From positions 1 through 5,213 of the forward strand of contig JAQGJO010000196.1 in the NCBI GenBank assembly GCA_028290595.1: a stretch of 5,213 nucleotides of DNA, written 5' to 3'. Below the pieces are notes generated by a model. That model did no database searches. It had not been told where the DNA came from and saw only the letters and a list, made by a program, of their open reading frames with translations. This stretch comes from Hyphomicrobiales bacterium (GTDB lineage Bacteria > Pseudomonadota > Alphaproteobacteria > Rhizobiales > Beijerinckiaceae). This document shows positions 1-5,183 of the stretch, piece after piece. Position 1 is the stretch's first letter. Every line of letters starts with the position of its first letter. A program made the position numbers and the translations under genes.

Positions 1-159
1 GCCGAGCGAATCGAAATGATGCACGCCGATCCAGGCCGAATACATGTGGATTTTTTCCGCATGCAGGGCCTGTTCGCGGATCTCCAGGATGAACTGTTCC
101 GGCGTGCGTGAAATATCGGTGTAATTATTATCGCTCAGCGTGAAATATCCGAATTCCAT
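1..159 (-). CDS. Luciferase-like flavin-dependent monooxygenase, second tandem copy (N-terminal part only, runs off left edge)
   Basis: This is the first 53 codons of a gene that continues beyond the left edge. The translation begins MEFGYFTLSDNNYTDISRTP and matches the start of the complete monooxygenase at 190-1275 at 44 of 53 residues; by hand count the DNA matches at about 134 of 159 bases. It is therefore a tandem paralogue of the LLM (bacterial luciferase-like) flavin-dependent oxidoreductases. The start at 159 is supported by that alignment and by a GAGGGAG ribosome binding site 5 bases upstream. It follows the neighbouring gene's stop by 30 bp, so the two are probably cotranscribed. 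The usual Glu-His-His motif at residues 46-48 reads Val-His-His here, and residue 38, usually Gly in this helix, is His. The copy could have a changed substrate or activity, or could be decaying; the rest of the gene is not visible. The family call is secure; function and intactness are not. Confidence 0.9.
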   Translation of the reverse strand, partial: MEFGYFTLSDNNYTDISRTPEQFILEIREQALHAEKIHMYSAWIGVHHFDSLG

Positions 160-164
160 GCCTG

Positions 165-173
165 TTCTCCCTC
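165..173 (-). promoter_or_regulatory. Ribosome binding site of the second monooxygenase copy
   Basis: On the minus strand the sequence reads GAGGGAGAA, ending 5 bases before the ATG at 159. It lies in the 30-bp gap after the upstream monooxygenase stop, so the second gene can start translation on its own within a shared transcript. Confidence 0.7.
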
Positions 174-189
174 AAAAAGTCATGTCTAT

Positions 190-1275
190 CTATTCGGCAG
201 CAACGGCTTTCATCGTCGTGTGCTTGCCCTTGAAAGCGGGTGCGACGTCTTTCATGAAGCGCTCCATCTGATCAAGCACCATCTGATGCGGCTTGCCGCC
301 GACGTTGAAGTACAAGATCACTTCATCAATGCCGCCGGCCTCGACTTCTTTCAGCGTTTCGATGATTTTCGCCGGCGGCCCGAGCAGGATCGACTTTGCG
401 CCGAGGTCTTCTTCACGCATGCCCTGCAGCACTTCGACGATCTTGTTGAAATAGGCCATGGTCGGCGGTGTCTTGCCGGGCTCCTGATGGAAAGCAGGCA
501 GAGCGGCGCGGCGGAAATACAGCATCTGCCGCTCGCGGGCATATTTCTCTTCTTCCGGCGTGTCGGCAATGTGGATGAAATAGCTGCACATGGCGCGGCC
601 CGGCTTGGTGCCGGCCTTGGCGCACATGTCGCGATATTCCTTCACCGCGGTGCCGAGATCACCGAAGGTCATCGCCGCCGCGAACGGCGCGAAGATGATG
701 TTCAGGCCGCGGCGCGCGGCAATTTCCATGCTGGAGCGCGAGAAGCACGCCATATAGATCGGCACCGGCTTTTGCACCGGACGCGGTGTCATCGCCATTT
801 CGGGGATGTCGTAGAACTGGCCCTTGTGCGACCAGGTGCCCGGCGAATTCCACGCCTTGTCGATGATTTCCAAACCCTCGTCCATCTTCTCGAGCGAGGT
901 CATGTAATCGGCGCCGAAGGGCACATATTCGCGCCGGTCGTAACCACGGCCGACGGCAAAGTCGACGCGCCCGCCCGACAGCACATCGAGCGTCGCCCAC
1001 TCTTCGGCCACACGCAGCGGATGATGCAGCGGCGTTACCGCGACTGCCGGCGCAAGACGGATGCGGCTGGTCGTCGCCGCCACGTTGGCGAGCACGAGAT
1101 GCGGGCAGGAATTGACGCCCAGCGAATCGAAGTGATGTTCACCAATCCAGGCCGAATGCATGCCGAGCTTTTCAGCATGCAGGGCCTCGTTGCGGATATC
1201 GAGCACGAACTGTTCCGGCGTGCGCGAGATATCGGCATAATTATTATCGCTCAGCGTAAAATATCCGAACTCCAT
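190..1275 (-). CDS. LLM-class (bacterial luciferase-like) flavin-dependent monooxygenase
   Basis: A complete 361-residue protein of the luciferase-like monooxygenase family. These are TIM-barrel enzymes that use reduced flavin (FMNH2 or F420H2) and oxygen to oxidise an organic substrate in the cytoplasm. Visible family marks are the first strand MEFGYF (1-6), the Glu-His-His motif at 46-48 aligned with the EHH of LuxA, the block LHHPLRVAEEWATLDVLSGG (83-102) followed by RVDFAVGRG (103-111), the strand PIYMACFS (172-179), and a C-terminal part with GPP (299-301) and the helix QMERFMKDVAP (336-346). The position of the reactive LuxA cysteine (Cys106) is Gly109 here, so this is not a light-emitting luciferase. 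Its length is usual for single-chain family members. The ATG at 1275 has a strong purine-rich ribosome binding site. No flavin reductase is nearby, so reduced flavin must come from elsewhere. The MarR gene upstream suggests induction by a small, perhaps aromatic, compound. The substrate cannot be named. Confidence 0.93.
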   Translation of the reverse strand: MEFGYFTLSDNNYADISRTPEQFVLDIRNEALHAEKLGMHSAWIGEHHFDSLGVNSCPHLVLANVAATTSRIRLAPAVAVTPLHHPLRVAEEWATLDVLSGGRVDFAVGRGYDRREYVPFGADYMTSLEKMDEGLEIIDKAWNSPGTWSHKGQFYDIPEMAMTPRPVQKPVPIYMACFSRSSMEIAARRGLNIIFAPFAAAMTFGDLGTAVKEYRDMCAKAGTKPGRAMCSYFIHIADTPEEEKYARERQMLYFRRAALPAFHQEPGKTPPTMAYFNKIVEVLQGMREEDLGAKSILLGPPAKIIETLKEVEAGGIDEVILYFNVGGKPHQMVLDQMERFMKDVAPAFKGKHTTMKAVAAE

Positions 1276-1280
1276 GGCGC

Positions 1281-1290
1281 TCTCCCCTCC
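1281..1290 (-). promoter_or_regulatory. Strong ribosome binding site of the complete monooxygenase
   Basis: The minus strand reads GGAGGGGAGA five bases before the ATG at 1275. It fixes the start codon and implies high translation. Confidence 0.8.
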
Positions 1291-1327
1291 AATGCAGTCG
1301 CACGACCGAGGCTTTGGCTCGGCGATA

Positions 1328-1347
1328 ATATGTGCAATTGCACGTAT
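1328..1347. promoter_or_regulatory. Candidate MarR operator, 20-bp palindrome upstream of the monooxygenase operon
   Basis: The plus strand reads ATATGTGCAATTGCACGTAT. The inner 12 bases (1332-1343, GTGCAATTGCAC) are a perfect palindrome, and three further pairs match outside one mismatched pair (1331/1344). It sits 53-72 bp upstream of the monooxygenase ATG, in the 145-bp gap after the MarR gene. MarR proteins bind as dimers to palindromes of about this size. On the minus strand a TATTAT that could serve as a -10 element begins within its edge (1330-1325), and a TTGAGG lies on the other side with a long 21-bp spacing, so binding here would block transcription. The promoter itself is weakly supported. 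A degenerate TGC-N4-GCA site lies 40 bp away, centre to centre, at 1293-1302. That this MarR protein binds here is inference. Confidence 0.55.
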
Positions 1348-1420
1348 CTTGCCTCAATCCGGCGCGAGACGCAAGCCCCCTCACGAGACTTACGCCGCAA
1401 TCACAGGCGATCGAGCAAAT

Positions 1421-1891
1421 CTAAAGACGGTCGAGATTGTCGAAAACGCGCTTCAGCATCTCTTTGAAAGCCTTGGCTTCCGCCGGCGTGAAGCCTTCCA
1501 TGGCGACGGTTTCATAGCGGCCCGCCATCGGCAACAAGCCGTTGCCGACCTTGACGCCGCTTTCGGTCAGCTCGATCTGGACTTCGCGGCCGTCCTCGCC
1601 GGAGCGGCCGCGCGAGACCAGACCGTTCTGCTCCATGCGCGAGACCAGGCGCGACAGGGTGGTGCGGTCAATCGTGGTCATGGCCGCCAGTTCCGACATG
1701 CGTTGCGGCTGGTGCGACAGGAGCGCGGCCAGCACCCGCCACTCCTGCAATGCCACGCCCAGTTGGCGGGATTCCTGCGTCCAGGCGATGGCGAGGCGCG
1801 CGCCGGCCCGATTCAGCAGATAGGGAAGAAAGTTGGCGAGATCAAACATTTCCGTGGCGGGTTCCCGAGCACTATCGCCGGTTACGGCCAT
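1421..1891 (-). CDS. MarR-family transcriptional regulator
   Basis: A 156-residue winged helix-turn-helix protein of the MarR family, which are dimeric cytoplasmic DNA-binding proteins that usually repress a neighbouring gene until a small, often phenolic, ligand releases them. The N-terminal dimerisation helix is at about 16-40. The core begins at the conserved Trp51 (LQEWRVLAALL). The helix-turn-helix spans about 65-89, with recognition helix DRTTLSRLVSRMEQNG (75-90). The wing is at about 94-110, with GEDGREVQIELTESG (98-112) as the typical wing and exit. The C-terminal helix pair follows and the protein ends DNLDRL. Length is normal. The start is uncertain: the ATG at 1891 lacks a good ribosome binding site, and a TTGACA box lies only 10 bp upstream of it. 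Met15 (ATG at 1849, protein MFDLANFLPYLL...) would suit both that promoter and the usual family N-terminus. The gene lies upstream of, and in the same direction as, the monooxygenase operon, with a palindrome in the gap, so it probably controls that operon. Confidence 0.92.
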   Translation of the reverse strand: MAVTGDSAREPATEMFDLANFLPYLLNRAGARLAIAWTQESRQLGVALQEWRVLAALLSHQPQRMSELAAMTTIDRTTLSRLVSRMEQNGLVSRGRSGEDGREVQIELTESGVKVGNGLLPMAGRYETVAMEGFTPAEAKAFKEMLKRVFDNLDRL

Positions 1892-1907
1892 GACCGGAAA
1901 GTGTCAA
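1879..1907 (-). promoter_or_regulatory. Possible promoter of the MarR gene
   Basis: The minus strand carries a consensus -35 hexamer TTGACA at 1907-1902. Seventeen bases further is TAACCG (1884-1879), a poor match to TATAAT. If real, transcription would start near 1872, inside the longest reading of the MarR gene, which would make the Met15 start at 1849 the true one. The -35 box is good and the -10 is weak. Confidence 0.3.
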
Positions 1908-1933
1908 GCCGCATGACTCGCGCCGGATGCCTC

Positions 1934-1949
1934 GCCGCACGACTGCGGC
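1934..1949 (-). terminator. GC-rich hairpin between the GntR and MarR genes (possible terminator)
   Basis: GCCGCA (1934-1939) and TGCGGC (1944-1949) form a perfect 6-bp stem around a 4-base loop, 17 bp past the GntR-family stop codon. No run of U follows on the minus strand, so a classical intrinsic terminator is not supported. It could slow or protect the transcript end. The TTGACA box just beyond it suggests that the MarR gene starts a new transcript. Confidence 0.3.
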
Positions 1950-1965
1950 ACGGCCGGAGATTGCT

Positions 1966-2685
1966 TCAGCCTGGATTGCTCAGAATAATGTGGGCATTGG
2001 TTTCGATGATTTCCGTGTGGCTGGTGATTGCAGCAGCCGCAGCGTCCGTGTCGCCGCTTTCAATCGCCTTGATGAGAGCCGTATGCAGTTCGCGGGCCTT
2101 GCGAAAGCTGTCTTGCATCTGCGAGGCGGCGATATCGAATGGAATGCCGCCAATATTGGCGAATGGCAGCGCCATGGCGCGCTCCAACGCATTGGCAATG
2201 AGCGAGCTGTCCGCAAGCTCGAGAATACGTTCGTGAAACTCGATGGTGAGCAGTTTGAACGTTTCGAACACTTGTGGATCCTGCATGAAGGTGTGCTGGA
2301 TTTCATCCATGCTCGCCAGGATGCGTTTTAATTCCACCATGTCGGAAGGCCTGCCGCCACGTTCTGCAGCAAGCCGGGCTGCCAGCGTCTCGATGGCGCC
2401 GCGAAGCCGGATCGCATCAATCACATCACGCAAGGTGAATACCCGCACAAAATAACCCCCGGCAGCATTGCGGACGACCCAGCCTTCCGCCTCCAGCACC
2501 TTAAGAGCCGTGCGCATGGGCGTGCGCGACAGACCGAGAGAACGCGCAACCGCGTTTTCCGGAATGCGTACGCCTGGCTGCAGTGTTCCGTCCGTTATCA
2601 GGCGTCGCAGGCCTGTGAGCGCTGTCTGTTCGCGAGTCTCAACAGCTTCCGCGACGTCCTGCTTATTGCTTCCTCTCCAGAACAT
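1966..2685 (-). CDS. GntR-family transcriptional regulator with FCD ligand-binding domain (FadR-type)
   Basis: A 239-residue protein of the FadR/FCD branch of GntR regulators. The N-terminal winged helix spans about 19-84 and contains the signature ENAVARSLGLSRTPMRTALK (43-62) followed by VLEAEGWV and the wing AAGGYFVRVF. The FCD effector domain, an all-helical bundle that binds organic acids and often a metal ion, covers about 86-230. Its histidines are visible at His151 (EFHERI), His201 (ELHTALIKAIESGD) and His223 (ITSHTEII), in the usual order and spacing. The acidic residue often found four before the first histidine is Thr147 here, so metal binding may differ. Length is normal. The ATG at 2685 is the only usable start in frame before the DNA-binding domain, though its ribosome binding site is weak. 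It is divergent from the TadE gene and faces a region rich in palindromes, so it may control itself, the pilus genes, or both. Its ligand is unknown. Confidence 0.92.
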   Translation of the reverse strand: MFWRGSNKQDVAEAVETREQTALTGLRRLITDGTLQPGVRIPENAVARSLGLSRTPMRTALKVLEAEGWVVRNAAGGYFVRVFTLRDVIDAIRLRGAIETLAARLAAERGGRPSDMVELKRILASMDEIQHTFMQDPQVFETFKLLTIEFHERILELADSSLIANALERAMALPFANIGGIPFDIAASQMQDSFRKARELHTALIKAIESGDTDAAAAAITSHTEIIETNAHIILSNPG

Positions 2686-2792
2686 TCAAGAAATCCATTT
2701 TCCACAAAATATTGCTGAAAAAATTAAACTCTCCGAAGAAAACCGGCTTGGCTAAAATCCGGCACAATCCACACAAAATCAGGGCGGAACAT

Positions 2793-2807
2793 AAATGGAT
2801 TCCATTT
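2793..2807. promoter_or_regulatory. Palindrome AAATGGA-T-TCCATTT, possible operator
   Basis: Perfect 7-bp arms surround a single central base. The core TGGATTCCA has the TGG...CCA form common in operators of FadR-type GntR regulators. It lies about 108 bp upstream of the GntR-family start codon and about 155 bp upstream of the TadE start. The shape is seen directly; its binding by the GntR protein is inference. Confidence 0.35.
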
Positions 2808-2850
2808 TCGGGCAAGTCATGCCCCGAAACCCCGCTAAAATTGCTCAACT

Positions 2851-2860
2851 CCATTAATGG
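2851..2860. promoter_or_regulatory. Palindrome CCATTAATGG
   Basis: A perfect 10-bp palindrome sharing the CCAT/ATGG half-site with the neighbouring inverted repeats. It is short, so it could occur by chance alone; the clustering gives it weight. Confidence 0.25.
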
Positions 2861-2872
2861 TCCGGTAATAAG

Positions 2873-2908
2873 CCATTGCTGAAATACAATGGTATACCGT
2901 GGTATTTT
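2873..2908. promoter_or_regulatory. Composite operator-like region: CCATTG-N8-CAATGG, GGTATACC and a TGGTAT direct repeat
   Basis: CCATTG (2873-2878) and CAATGG (2887-2892) are inverted around 8 bases. The perfect palindrome GGTATACC (2891-2898) overlaps the right arm. TGGTAT occurs at 2890-2895 and again at 2900-2905, exactly 10 bp apart, or one helical turn. Operators with GGTATA repeats or GTATAC cores are known for FadR-type GntR regulators such as NanR. The site overlaps candidate -10 boxes for the TadE gene, so binding would repress it. Assignment to the adjacent GntR protein is inference. Confidence 0.4.
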
Positions 2909-2960
2909 ATTAGATGCCGAAGTATGCGGGGGACTTTATTTCTTCCGGATGGCCAAAAAG

Positions 2961-3386
2961 ATGAACACATCAAGGATTCTCTCATCCGACATACGCGGCG
3001 CCTCGGCGGTCGAATTCGCCTTCGTGGCCCCGGTATTCCTGATGATCGTCTTCGGCATTGCCGCTTTCGGCTATGTTTTCGGCATCTATCAGGGAGTTCA
3101 ACAGATTGCTTCGGAAGCGGCCAGGGCAGCGGTCGCCGGCATATCGGATGTCGAACGCGACACGATCGCGCGCGGCTTTGTCTCGGCGAACGCCAGCACC
3201 TATGCGCTGATCGACACCCGCAAGGTGGTTGTCACCACGACCGCAACCGGGGCGCCGGCGCCGGCATTCCTCGTCTCCATCAGCTATGATCTCACCGGCA
3301 CGTTTCCATACCAGTTTTCCAATCTCCTGCCCCTGCCCAACCCGCGGATACAGCGCACGGCCGTCATCCAACGCGGCGGATATTGA
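2961..3386 (+). CDS. TadE-like pseudopilin of the Tad/Flp pilus assembly system
   Basis: A 141-residue protein with the TadE domain. The N-terminus has a short basic leader and then IRGASAVEFAFVAPVFLMIV (11-30). The Gly-X4-Glu-Phe pattern (Gly13, Glu18, Phe19) is the processing site at which the TadV-type prepilin peptidase cuts TadE and TadF pseudopilins. The single membrane segment is about 19-42. The rest (GIYQGVQQIASEAARAAVAG onward) is the usual periplasmic part of small TadE proteins. TadE-type proteins help assemble Flp pili used in tight surface attachment. The start is a choice among three in-frame ATGs (2889, 2949, 2961). The last is preferred because GGATGG lies 8 bases upstream and the leader length suits the family; 2949 would add MAKK, and 2889 adds 24 residues with no ribosome binding site. 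It is followed after 2 bp by the TadG-like gene. Confidence 0.88.
   Translation: MNTSRILSSDIRGASAVEFAFVAPVFLMIVFGIAAFGYVFGIYQGVQQIASEAARAAVAGISDVERDTIARGFVSANASTYALIDTRKVVVTTTATGAPAPAFLVSISYDLTGTFPYQFSNLLPLPNPRIQRTAVIQRGGY
3375..3380 (+). promoter_or_regulatory. Ribosome binding site of the TadG-like gene, inside the end of the TadE gene
   Basis: GGCGGA lies 8 bases before the ATG at 3389, within the last codons of the TadE gene. It favours this ATG over the in-frame TTG at 3383 and suggests translational coupling of the two genes. Confidence 0.45.
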
Positions 3387-3388
3387 GG

Positions 3389-5128
3389 ATGCGCACGTTC
3401 GTTTCGCGACCTGATAGGTCGCTTGCCGGCTTCACGCGGGACCGGCGCGGCTCGACAATCGTCATGGCGAGCATCGTCATTTTCGTGGTGATGGGTTTTG
3501 CCGCGCTCGCCGTCGATCTCGGCTCTCTGTTTGTTCAGAAGCGCCGGCAGCAGACCGCCAATGATCTGGCGGCGCTCGCCGCGGCGAGCGATCTGACCCG
3601 CGCCTCGGCTGCCGCACAAGCGACGCTGACGCGCAATCAGCTACCGGCGGAAGCAATGAAGCTGGTGGAGGTCGGTGTCTACACGCCGAATGCCGCCCTG
3701 ACACCGGCCCAGCGTTTCGTGCCCGGCAACGGCCCATCTGCCAACGCAGTCAGGGTCACCTTGCAGAAGGCCTATCCCATCTACTTCGCCAAGGTTTTCT
3801 CGGCGCTCCCTCAATCGTCGACTCAGGGCGCGCGCATCAGCGCGGGCGCCTCCAACACGGTCAACGTCAACTCCACAGCCATCGCCGCCGCCAATGCGCA
3901 GGCTTCGTTCGCCGTCGGCTCGCGGCTGCTGAGCATCAACGGCGGTATCATCAATGGCGTGCTTGGCGGCATGCTCGGCACCAATCTGTCCCTGACCGCG
4001 ATGGACTATCAGGCGCTCGCCAACGCCAAGATCGATATGTTCACGTTCAGCGACAAACTGGCGTCGCGCCTCACCCTGACCGGCCTGACCTATTCCCAGG
4101 TGTTGAGCGGCAATGTGCAGGTGACCGACGCCCTCAACGCAGCGCTCGATGCGTCGAGGGCCAATCCATCCAACAGTTCCGCCGCAAACGCCGCGCTGGC
4201 GCTGATCGTCGCCGCCAAGACCGGCTCTTTCGACAAGTTGAATATCTCCAACCTGCTGTCGGCCGGCGTCTATTCCGGACGCCAGACCAGCCAGGGGCCG
4301 CCGGTGAGCGCGTCCCTCAACGCGCTGCAGTTCGTCTCGGCGATGGCGCAAATCGCCAACGGCACCAATCAGGTCGCGGCGTCGCTTGGCGTTTCGCTGC
4401 CCGGCATTTCCTCGGTCAGCCTGAAGCTGACCATCGGCGAGCGCCCTGTCGGCACCAGTCTGGTCACCATCGGATCTGTCGGCGCAACCGCCCATACCGC
4501 CCAGACACGCGTGCTGCTCTCGATCAATCTGATCGGCACGGGCTCGGCCTCCGTCATCAACCTGCCAATTTATATCGAAGTCGCTAGCGCCACCGCACGG
4601 ATCACGGCGATTTCCTGTTCGCCCGGCGACATCACCACATCGAGCGTGACGCTCGGTGTGACGCCGGGCATCGTCGACGCCTGGATCGGTAATGTGACGA
4701 ACGCCGACATGACCAACTTTTCCGTCAAGCCCAATCCGCCCGTGGCGACCTTGGTCAATCTGCTGAACCTTGTGTCGGTCACCGGCCGCGCCCACGCCAC
4801 CATGAGCAATATGACCGAAACGCCGGTCACCTTCAGCTATGCCGACATCACCGGCGGCGTGGTCAAGACCACATCGACCACCTCCTTCATCACGCCCCTC
4901 CTGGTCAGCCTGACCAACGACCTGAAACTCTCGGTGAACGTGCTCAGCATCCTCGGCCTCGGCCTGGGCGGCGGCCTCGACAGCCTGGTGCTGTCGACGG
5001 TGATCGGCGCGACCAGCTCGATCGATACTTTGATCTCAGGCCTGCTCAACGCGCTTGGCGTCAGCCTGGGCCAGGCGGATACGTGGGTGACGGGCATCCG
5101 CTGCGGCAATGCGGTGCTGGTGAATTAG
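3389..5128 (+). CDS. TadG-like pilus assembly protein with N-terminal membrane anchor
   Basis: A 579-residue protein. The N-terminus carries the TadE/G-like domain: RDRRGSTIVMASIVIFVVMG (about 17-36), running through AALAVDLGSLFVQKRRQQTANDLAALAAAS to about residue 67. That is one membrane segment followed by the typical helix. It lacks the Glu of pseudopilins, as expected for TadG, which is not processed in the same way. The remaining 500 or so residues should be periplasmic and are rich in Ala, Ser, Thr, Leu and Gly. The section AVRVTLQKAYPIYFAKVFSA (about 120-139) and the C-terminal LGQADTWVTGIRCGN (about 560-574) resemble TadG-related proteins of Hyphomicrobiales. There are only two cysteines, Cys410 and Cys572, which could form a disulfide. 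The gene begins 2 bp after the TadE stop; a TTG at 3383 is an alternative start overlapping TadE. TadG supports Flp pilus formation, but its exact role is not settled. The other Tad genes are not in the window. Confidence 0.87.
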   Translation: MRTFVSRPDRSLAGFTRDRRGSTIVMASIVIFVVMGFAALAVDLGSLFVQKRRQQTANDLAALAAASDLTRASAAAQATLTRNQLPAEAMKLVEVGVYTPNAALTPAQRFVPGNGPSANAVRVTLQKAYPIYFAKVFSALPQSSTQGARISAGASNTVNVNSTAIAAANAQASFAVGSRLLSINGGIINGVLGGMLGTNLSLTAMDYQALANAKIDMFTFSDKLASRLTLTGLTYSQVLSGNVQVTDALNAALDASRANPSNSSAANAALALIVAAKTGSFDKLNISNLLSAGVYSGRQTSQGPPVSASLNALQFVSAMAQIANGTNQVAASLGVSLPGISSVSLKLTIGERPVGTSLVTIGSVGATAHTAQTRVLLSINLIGTGSASVINLPIYIEVASATARITAISCSPGDITTSSVTLGVTPGIVDAWIGNVTNADMTNFSVKPNPPVATLVNLLNLVSVTGRAHATMSNMTETPVTFSYADITGGVVKTTSTTSFITPLLVSLTNDLKLSVNVLSILGLGLGGGLDSLVLSTVIGATSSIDTLISGLLNALGVSLGQADTWVTGIRCGNAVLVN

Positions 5129-5129
5129 T

Positions 5130-5183
5130 CCTCCTTCGCTAAAGCTTCGGACGGCAGGCCCTCCGTAGCCTTGGCGAAGGAGG
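5130..5183. repeat. Long imperfect inverted repeat (22-bp arms, 10-base loop) after the TadG-like gene
   Basis: The left arm (5130-5151) starts CCTCCTTCGC and the right arm (5162-5183) ends GCGAAGGAGG. The arms pair over 22 positions with two mismatches and one G-U, around the loop CGGCAGGCCC (5152-5161). The outer 10 pairs are perfect. It begins one base after the TadG stop codon. No U-run follows, so it is not a classical terminator, although the folded RNA could end or protect the transcript. From memory it resembles palindromic intergenic repeats found in many copies in Bradyrhizobium-like genomes; that link could not be tested here. Nothing else is seen in the remaining 30 bases. Confidence 0.7.

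Larger units (their letters stand above)
2686..2960. promoter_or_regulatory. AT-rich divergent intergenic region between the GntR regulator and the TadE gene
   Basis: This 275-bp stretch holds no convincing gene and is much more AT-rich than its flanks. It must contain the promoters for the GntR-family gene (leftward) and the TadE-TadG pair (rightward). Possible -10 boxes are seen (TACAAT at 2885-2890, TATTTT at 2903-2908), but none has a convincing -35 partner. A 9-bp direct repeat TCCATTTTC occurs at 2694-2702 and 2801-2809. Several inverted repeats built from ATGG/CCAT lie within it and are listed separately. Confidence 0.6.

Noticed and set aside
1..1275. Possible recombinational repeat or assembly artefact from the two similar monooxygenase starts
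   Set aside because: The copies differ at about one base in six, spread throughout, which fits an older gene duplication and not a sequencing or assembly error.
1306..1322. Small inverted repeat CCGAG...CTCGG in the monooxygenase leader
   Set aside because: Only five pairs with a 7-base loop; too weak to call a riboswitch or terminator.
220..1467. Open reading frame of 415 codons on the plus strand
   Set aside because: It lies antisense to the well-supported monooxygenase and runs into the MarR gene. The translation is rich in Arg, His and Ala with no recognisable domain, as expected for a shadow frame in GC-rich DNA.
1274..2236. Open reading frame of 320 codons on the plus strand across the MarR and GntR genes
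   Set aside because: It spans two real genes and their gap on the opposite strand and shows no family features.
2663..2854. Small minus-strand ORF of 63 codons overlapping the GntR start, ending in an 11-codon ORF (2698-2663) that could act as a leader peptide
   Set aside because: No ribosome binding site and no recognisable protein features. The short ORF overlapping the GntR start could matter for translation, but nothing beyond its presence supports it.
3641..4795. Open reading frame of 384 codons on the minus strand
   Set aside because: It is antisense to the TadG-like gene, with Gly/Arg/Asp-rich composition and no domain; a shadow frame.
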